Source: Bacteroidetes bacterium HGW-Bacteroidetes-4
GTDB lineage: Bacteria; Bacteroidota; Bacteroidia; Bacteroidales; SZUA-534
Assembly (NCBI GenBank): GCA_002840905.1
Contig: PHDD01000012.1
Coordinates: 1 to 64,000 of the forward strand
DNA length: 64,000 nt
Reading direction: 5' to 3'
Shown here: piece by piece, positions 59,759-64,000 of the stretch
How the letters are laid out: each line of letters opens with the position of its first letter
Position numbering within the stretch: position 1 is the stretch's first letter
The notes under the pieces: generated by a model
What the model was told of the DNA's origin: nothing
Databases searched by the model: none
The model's input: only the letters and a program-made list of their open reading frames with translations
Translations under genes and position numbers: made by a program

Positions 59759-61837
59759 ATGCCGGGGCTACAGCAAAATATAATATGTGTTACTGTTCCC
59801 GAGCTCGCCTCGATTGGCGTGAGTGAGAACTACCTTAAAAAGGCATTAAGCCAACACCGCCAGGGTGTTGTTTCTTGCTGGCCGCATCACAAAGAGGGAC
59901 GGACTATTTACATTCACTATGCCGGACTTAAGACTGAGTATCAGCAAAGCATAAAAGAGAAGCTTTGCCAAGGCATGGAACCTGCTGACTGGATTAAAAC
60001 GGCGCATGAAAACAACCGGGCCAATGAAAAGGAGGCAAAAGCCGAGGCGCTTGAGTTGGCTGTTTTAGAGGCTATAAATAATTATCATGGGTTTACCCGC
60101 TATTACGACGGCTTTAAACCGGAGCAGAAGGAGAAAACCGCTAAGAATGCCAGCGCGATTGTGGCCGCGGCAAACTACATGAAGGCGAATAACATTAAAC
60201 CCAACAGCCTTACTTTTTATAACGAACTGGGACTTATTTTTGACAAATACGGACAAAAGCCCAGCAACGCCCGCCGCCTGGCGGAAAAGGTAAAAGCCTA
60301 CTTTGAAGGAACCCCCATTAACGAGATTGTAACAGTGCCCCGCGCGGGGAATAATAACCGGGCTTTGTACCGGCAAAGCGACGCCCAAACCCTTGAAACG
60401 ATACGCGGCTGGATGCTTCAATTAATGGATGGGCACAATTACACCGACGCTATGATTGTACGCACACTCCTACGTAACTGCGAAATTCAGCAATTTGACA
60501 AGATACCGAGCCAAAGTACCCTGCAAAACTGGGTAAATGCCCGCGATATTAGCTTTTTAAGCGCAAACGCCCGCTATGGTGATAATAGCCGCTTTAGCTC
60601 GAAATTTAACGGCATTACGCCGATGGCCCGCCCGCTGCATGCGAATGACGTTTGGCAGATGGACGGTACCCGTATTAATATGATACCCCACCGGGCGGTT
60701 GCAAAAAACGGACAAAAAAAGGACATGTTCCTTTATATAGTGGCTGTTTATGATGCACACTCGGGTGATTACCTGGGCGAATACTACGGTTACACGGAAA
60801 GCCGATGGGCTTATGCCGCCGCCCTGCATGCTGCTTGCATGAATACCGGCGCTTTGCCTCATACGCTGGTACTCGACCGGTTCCCCGGGCACAATACCAA
60901 AGAGTGGCTGCACCTGGTTGAACAGTTGAAAAACCGCTATGGCGTTACGGTAATTGAAAGCTCGAAAAGTACGGGTAAGGCTCAGGTTGAGCGAAGCTTT
61001 GGTACCGTTCAAAGTGTGTTTATGGCCGCCAGTGAGCTGTACTATGGCGAGGGCGTAAAAAGTACCCGCCCAAGCGCTCACCGGACTGAGGAACACATAC
61101 AGCGCACACTGAAAGAAGCCAAAAAGGCCGGTTTTGAATTAGAGGGTGCAATTAGCGAGGCTGTGAAGGTAATGCAGGCATACCGGCACACGCCACTAAA
61201 TACTTACTCGCGTAAATTTGCCAAGCTGCAAGCCAGCCCGGCACAATTGCATGCGGCCAGCGATAAACCTAACCAGATAGCCCTTGAGCCTATTGATATG
61301 GTTCGCCTTTTTTATCTGCGCAACGAACTAACCTTTAAACAGCAAATGTTTAGCATGGAAGTGCTGCGGGAACCACTTTATTACCCGATTGACGACTTTA
61401 AGTTTGTAAAAAACTACACCGGCCAAAAGTTTGAAGTGCGATACGACCCGTTTAACCTGGAACAACTCTATATTTTTGACCTTGAAACCAGCGCCTTTGT
61501 GCGCACAGCCAAGCGATACACCCCGGCTATTGGCTACGGCCCCGACGCCGACCACAAACCCTATGCAAAATTGAAAGCAGCCCGCAAGGCTATTGAAACC
61601 ACGCGTAAGGTGGAACGCGCCCGCATGATAGAGGAGGCTCCCGGACTGCAAAGACCAGCCTTGCCCGAACCCGATTACAGCGACCATGCCGAAGTTACCG
61701 CATTGACTCCCCACGAGCCGAAAGGCATTAAGGAGCATGCTGAAAGCGACTTCCTGCTAAAGGAAATGGGCGTAACTCCTGAAAAGGATGCCTGGGAACG
61801 CGAGGCTGAGCGGATTAAAATACCGGGAATTGATTAG
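59759..61837 (+). CDS. Mu-type DDE transposase (MuA homologue)
   Basis: Protein of 692 residues, close to the MuA length of 663. The N-terminal part (about 1-100) would bind the phage ends. The RNase H-fold core shows D302 (WQMDGTRINMI), D373 (LVLDRFPGHNTKEW) and E411 (AQVERSFGTVQ), with spacing D-70-D-37-E. The C-terminal part holds a Mu-type beta-barrel (MVRLFYLRNELTFK, then FEVRYDPFNLEQLYIFD), and the extreme C-terminus would contact MuB. All three catalytic residues and the whole frame are intact, so activity is likely. Downstream genes follow in one transcript. Confidence 0.92.
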   Translation: MPGLQQNIICVTVPELASIGVSENYLKKALSQHRQGVVSCWPHHKEGRTIYIHYAGLKTEYQQSIKEKLCQGMEPADWIKTAHENNRANEKEAKAEALELAVLEAINNYHGFTRYYDGFKPEQKEKTAKNASAIVAAANYMKANNIKPNSLTFYNELGLIFDKYGQKPSNARRLAEKVKAYFEGTPINEIVTVPRAGNNNRALYRQSDAQTLETIRGWMLQLMDGHNYTDAMIVRTLLRNCEIQQFDKIPSQSTLQNWVNARDISFLSANARYGDNSRFSSKFNGITPMARPLHANDVWQMDGTRINMIPHRAVAKNGQKKDMFLYIVAVYDAHSGDYLGEYYGYTESRWAYAAALHAACMNTGALPHTLVLDRFPGHNTKEWLHLVEQLKNRYGVTVIESSKSTGKAQVERSFGTVQSVFMAASELYYGEGVKSTRPSAHRTEEHIQRTLKEAKKAGFELEGAISEAVKVMQAYRHTPLNTYSRKFAKLQASPAQLHAASDKPNQIALEPIDMVRLFYLRNELTFKQQMFSMEVLREPLYYPIDDFKFVKNYTGQKFEVRYDPFNLEQLYIFDLETSAFVRTAKRYTPAIGYGPDADHKPYAKLKAARKAIETTRKVERARMIEEAPGLQRPALPEPDYSDHAEVTALTPHEPKGIKEHAESDFLLKEMGVTPEKDAWEREAERIKIPGID

Positions 61838-61838
61838 T

Positions 61839-61885
61839 GAAAAGTGAATAGTGAATAGTGAATAATTAATAACTAATAACTAGAA
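61839..61885 (+). repeat. Short tandem repeat AGTGAAT between transposase and next gene
   Basis: Three perfect tandem AGTGAAT units at 61843-61863, followed by two AATAACT units. Low-complexity linker of 50 bp; the core ATAGTGAA also occurs in reverse at 81-139. Confidence 0.6.
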
Positions 61886-61887
61886 AA

Positions 61888-62157
61888 ATGTATGTACAAA
61901 CCTCAAACAAAGTAAAGCTTTTCAGGCTTGAGCAGATGCCTGAAAAGGAGCGCGAGCTTGAAATTGCCAGCGGGATGCCCCTGGCTGCTCCGATGTTCAA
62001 CAGTAAAACTGCCGGGTTCTATTATTACCCAAAGATTGGATCGTACGTGGTTCACGATGTGATGAGCGCTAAAGAGATTAAGCGCTACGACAAGGCTATT
62101 GACGCGCTGAATGAAGCTAAGCGCATAAAAGAAATGCTAATAAATAAATATAAGTAA
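61888..62157 (+). CDS. Small prophage early protein, unknown
   Basis: Protein of 89 residues, not recognised. The N-terminus is a polar part (KVKLFRLEQMPEKERELEIA), the middle is aromatic (KTAGFYYYPKIGSYVVHDVM), and the end is a basic helix (RYDKAIDALNEAKRIKEMLI). It sits between transposases A and B, where Mu has none, so it may be an accessory of transposition. Base composition matches its neighbours. Confidence 0.65.
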   Translation: MYVQTSNKVKLFRLEQMPEKERELEIASGMPLAAPMFNSKTAGFYYYPKIGSYVVHDVMSAKEIKRYDKAIDALNEAKRIKEMLINKYK

Positions 62158-62215
62158 ACCGGGAGCAGGCCCGCCCCCGGTTCAAAAACAGTATTAATAA
62201 TTAAAATTTTGAATT

Positions 62216-63064
62216 ATGGACAAAGTTAGTGTTAAAAACGCATTAGTACAAAAAATGGAAAGTTTACAACTTTCGGGTAACAAAGTAGCTCCGCTTATCG
62301 GCATTAGCTCGGCTAATGTGAGCAATATACTAAACGATAAGTGGGACATAGTAGGTGACCAGATTTGGCGCAAGGTGATGGTTTATTGCGGCATGGCCAG
62401 CAAATGGCAACCGGCTAAAACGGCTAACCTGGCTAAAATTTATGCGCTTTGCCAGGATGCGCAAAGCAATCACGTGGCCCTGGCTTTTAGTTTTGCCCCG
62501 GGTAGTGGTAAAAGCTTCGCGCTTAAGCATTATACTGCCACCACCAAGGAAGTGGCTTATGTTGAGTGCGACGAGTACTGGACTAAGAAAATTTTTCTGC
62601 AAAAAATTGGCTCAAGCCTGGGCGTTACCGTAGAGGGAACCGTCCACGAAATGGTTGAGACGGTGGTTGAAGTGCTGAACCGCAAGCGCAACCCCCTGCT
62701 TATTATTGACGAGGCTGACAAGCTTAAAGACCCGGCTTTGAATATGTTTAAAACCCTATTCAACCGAACCCAGGAGCGTTGCGGCTTTATTCTATGTGGC
62801 GCCCCATACTTTAAAATACGGATTGAGAAAGGTGTAAGCCGCAATAAGCAGGCTTACCAGGAGATTTACAGCCGTTTGGGTGGTGAGTTTATTCCACTTA
62901 CCCCGGTAAGCAGTAACGATGTTGGCGCGGTGTGTAAGGCCAACGATGTAAGCAACCCGGAGCATATTAGCGCGATTATCGGCGCAAGCAAAGGCGACTT
63001 AAGGCAGGTTGCCCGCATGATTCATAAGCTGAAAAAGGACGAAAACTATAACGCAAACGAGTAA
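62216..63064 (+). CDS. MuB-type AAA+ ATPase, transposition target selector
   Basis: Protein of 282 residues. The first 60 form an HTH like that of MuB (LSGNKVAPLIGISSANVSNI). The AAA core has Walker A at residues 94-100 (FAPGSGKSFALKHY, Lys-99) and Walker B at residues 160-166 (PLLIIDEADKLKD). MuB binds target DNA as ATP filaments and stimulates MuA. The last codons overlap the next start (TAATG). Confidence 0.9.
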   Translation: MDKVSVKNALVQKMESLQLSGNKVAPLIGISSANVSNILNDKWDIVGDQIWRKVMVYCGMASKWQPAKTANLAKIYALCQDAQSNHVALAFSFAPGSGKSFALKHYTATTKEVAYVECDEYWTKKIFLQKIGSSLGVTVEGTVHEMVETVVEVLNRKRNPLLIIDEADKLKDPALNMFKTLFNRTQERCGFILCGAPYFKIRIEKGVSRNKQAYQEIYSRLGGEFIPLTPVSSNDVGAVCKANDVSNPEHISAIIGASKGDLRQVARMIHKLKKDENYNANE

Positions 63065-63690
63065 TGGCAGCCCGGAATATCTATAATATAAAGAGCATCC
63101 AGGAGCGGAATTATAAGATTCTTGACCTGGGAAAATACAGCCCATTGATGGGGAGGCCTGAAAACCGGTTTACTGCCATGATGTATGGCGAGAGCGGGTC
63201 GGGAAAGTCGGTGTTTACGCTTCAGTTTGCCGACTACTACTCGCACTACTATGGTAAGGTGCTTTACAATAGCCACGAGGAAGGTGTAAACCAGACCATT
63301 AAAGACCGGATTACCGATTTTGACATAAAAAGCCCCAAGCTGTGGGTGGGTAATAAGTTGGATTATGAGCAAATGTGCCACAAAATTGAGCGTAATTACT
63401 ACCGACTGGTGGTTGTTGACAGCGTTCAATACATGAATTTCACCTTTGAGCAGCTTAAGGAAATGCGCGAGCGCTTTAAAAAGCGGCATCTGAGCATAGT
63501 GCTGGTAAGCTTTGGCCAAAGCCAGGGTAAACCTGCCGGAGCCGGAGCTATTGACCTGCTACATGCCAGCGATATAAAGCTGTTTTTTAAAAACGGCACT
63601 TGCCACAGCCACGGGCGCTATTTAAGCAAGCCGGTGAGCCAGCGCTTATTTGTGCCCGGCCAGTTAACAACCCAGGGCTCATTATTTTAA
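63064..63690 (+). CDS. RecA-like P-loop ATPase of the prophage
   Basis: Protein of 208 residues. Walker A is MMYGESGSGKSVFTLQFADY (Lys-48) and Walker B is YRLVVVDSVQYMNF (Asp-119). The layout resembles small phage RecA-like ATPases (Sak4-type or DnaB-like core) rather than AAA+. Its start overlaps the MuB stop by one base, so translation is coupled. Mu itself has no counterpart in this position. The role, perhaps recombination or replication, is inference. Confidence 0.8.
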   Translation: MAARNIYNIKSIQERNYKILDLGKYSPLMGRPENRFTAMMYGESGSGKSVFTLQFADYYSHYYGKVLYNSHEEGVNQTIKDRITDFDIKSPKLWVGNKLDYEQMCHKIERNYYRLVVVDSVQYMNFTFEQLKEMRERFKKRHLSIVLVSFGQSQGKPAGAGAIDLLHASDIKLFFKNGTCHSHGRYLSKPVSQRLFVPGQLTTQGSLF

Positions 63691-63697
63691 CAGGGAT

Positions 63698-64000
63698 ATG
63701 GAAACGCGCGCAAAGAACATCAGGAAAGAAGTAATGAGGCTCCTTGGCTTAAGCGAGGAGCAGTATTACCTGAATGTGTTGGAGTATAGCTACGACTTTA
63801 TGCAAGCCAAGGGCTATAATGTTGCGGTGGTTGATGTGTTGCACCAAACGCCTGCTTACTGGGTTTGGTGGCGCAACCAGTTTGGGATAGCCGATATGTT
63901 TTTTTTGAACTCGTGCCAGGTGTTTGCCTTAAACCGCTATTCGCCCGCGCAATTACTCGAGTTCTATAAGCAGTGCCACGTAGGCATTATGGCTTTCCCA
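63698..64000 (+). CDS. Prophage early protein, partial at window edge
   Basis: An open frame of 101 codons from the ATG at 63698 runs off the window with no stop. It begins METRAKNIRKEVMRLLGLSE, followed by EQYYLNVLEYSYDFMQAKGY and later an aromatic stretch PAYWVWWRNQFGIADMFFL. No family recognised. AGGGA lies just before the start, and it follows the RecA-like gene by 7 bp, with the same base composition. Confidence 0.7.
   Translation, partial: METRAKNIRKEVMRLLGLSEEQYYLNVLEYSYDFMQAKGYNVAVVDVLHQTPAYWVWWRNQFGIADMFFLNSCQVFALNRYSPAQLLEFYKQCHVGIMAFP

Larger units (their letters stand above)
58509..64000 (+). mobile_element. Left part of a Mu-like transposable prophage
   Basis: The order is duplicated end repeats, leftward repressor, then rightward ner-like regulator, DDE transposase A, small gene, ATPase B and further early genes. 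This is the left-arm order of Mu-like phages. Base composition is visibly more G+C-rich from about 59.75 kb than in the host genes. The exact left end is uncertain: a 5'-TG at 58509-58510, eight bases before the first end repeat, is my best guess, with 58501 the alternative. The right end is outside the window. Confidence 0.85.

Noticed and set aside
60065-61096. Long antisense frames (118 and 179 codons) opposite the transposase
   Set aside because: They mirror the G+C-rich, strongly coding transposase strand, have no promoter or family features, and are typical shadow frames.
63046-63519. 157-codon antisense frame opposite the RecA-like ATPase
   Set aside because: The plus strand has clear Walker motifs and is translationally coupled; the antisense product is unstructured in appearance.

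Overview
The window is chromosomal DNA of a member of the Bacteroidota, most likely a marine or sediment fermenter near Marinilabiliales/Prolixibacteraceae. The rank below phylum is inference. The phylum call rests on recurring TAnnTTTG promoter -7 boxes, near-absence of Shine-Dalgarno sequences, and typical families: a TonB-dependent receptor with a carboxypeptidase-like domain, a BatA-domain protein, a DUF4159 protein, a DoxX/thioredoxin fusion, an RRM protein beside a cold-shock protein, and ATP-dependent PEP carboxykinase. I recognised no rRNA, tRNA or CRISPR array.

Layout. (1) 1-5.1 kb: end of a surface-polysaccharide cluster (flippase, GT4 and GT2 glycosyltransferases, an unrecognised GNAT-like protein), interrupted by a GxxExxY gene bounded by direct repeats; a Wzz-like chain-length protein faces it on the minus strand. 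(2) 5.1-24.5 kb: housekeeping and stress genes: SirB1-like protein, nucleoside phosphorylase, double UspA, SPFH protein, uvrA, an ECF sigma factor with an unusually strong Shine-Dalgarno, iorAB, YjbQ, TonB receptor, BatA protein, RDD protein, ornithine aminotransferase. (3) 24.8-43.9 kb: two secreted paralogues, an rsmE-DUF4159-glycosyltransferase-DUF364 operon, a 1,527-residue secreted protein beside prmA, tmk-DoxX-tpiA, folP-cdaA, plsY, pckA and xerD. (4) 44.3-49.0 kb: two complete acyl-phosphate ATP-making modules, pta-ackA and ptb-buk. With IorAB and ornithine aminotransferase they suggest amino-acid fermentation through acyl-CoAs. (5) 49.0-58.5 kb: a 126-bp MITE-like element, SDR, beta-barrel protein, tandem CPA2 antiporters, SlyD-like FKBP with a cysteine tail, csp/RRM pair and a dipeptidyl carboxypeptidase (dcp).

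(6) About 58.5 kb to the end: left arm of a Mu-like transposable prophage, visibly richer in G+C than the host DNA. It has two identical 20-bp end repeats, a leftward coiled-coil repressor and small Cys-rich gene, and rightward genes for a Ner-like regulator, MuA-type DDE transposase, MuB-type ATPase, a second P-loop ATPase and a gene cut by the window edge. The prophage appears to have inserted into the 5' end of dcp, removing its start codon and part of its lipoprotein signal. A divergent promoter switch with a palindromic operator can be read between repressor and ner. The right end lies outside the window.
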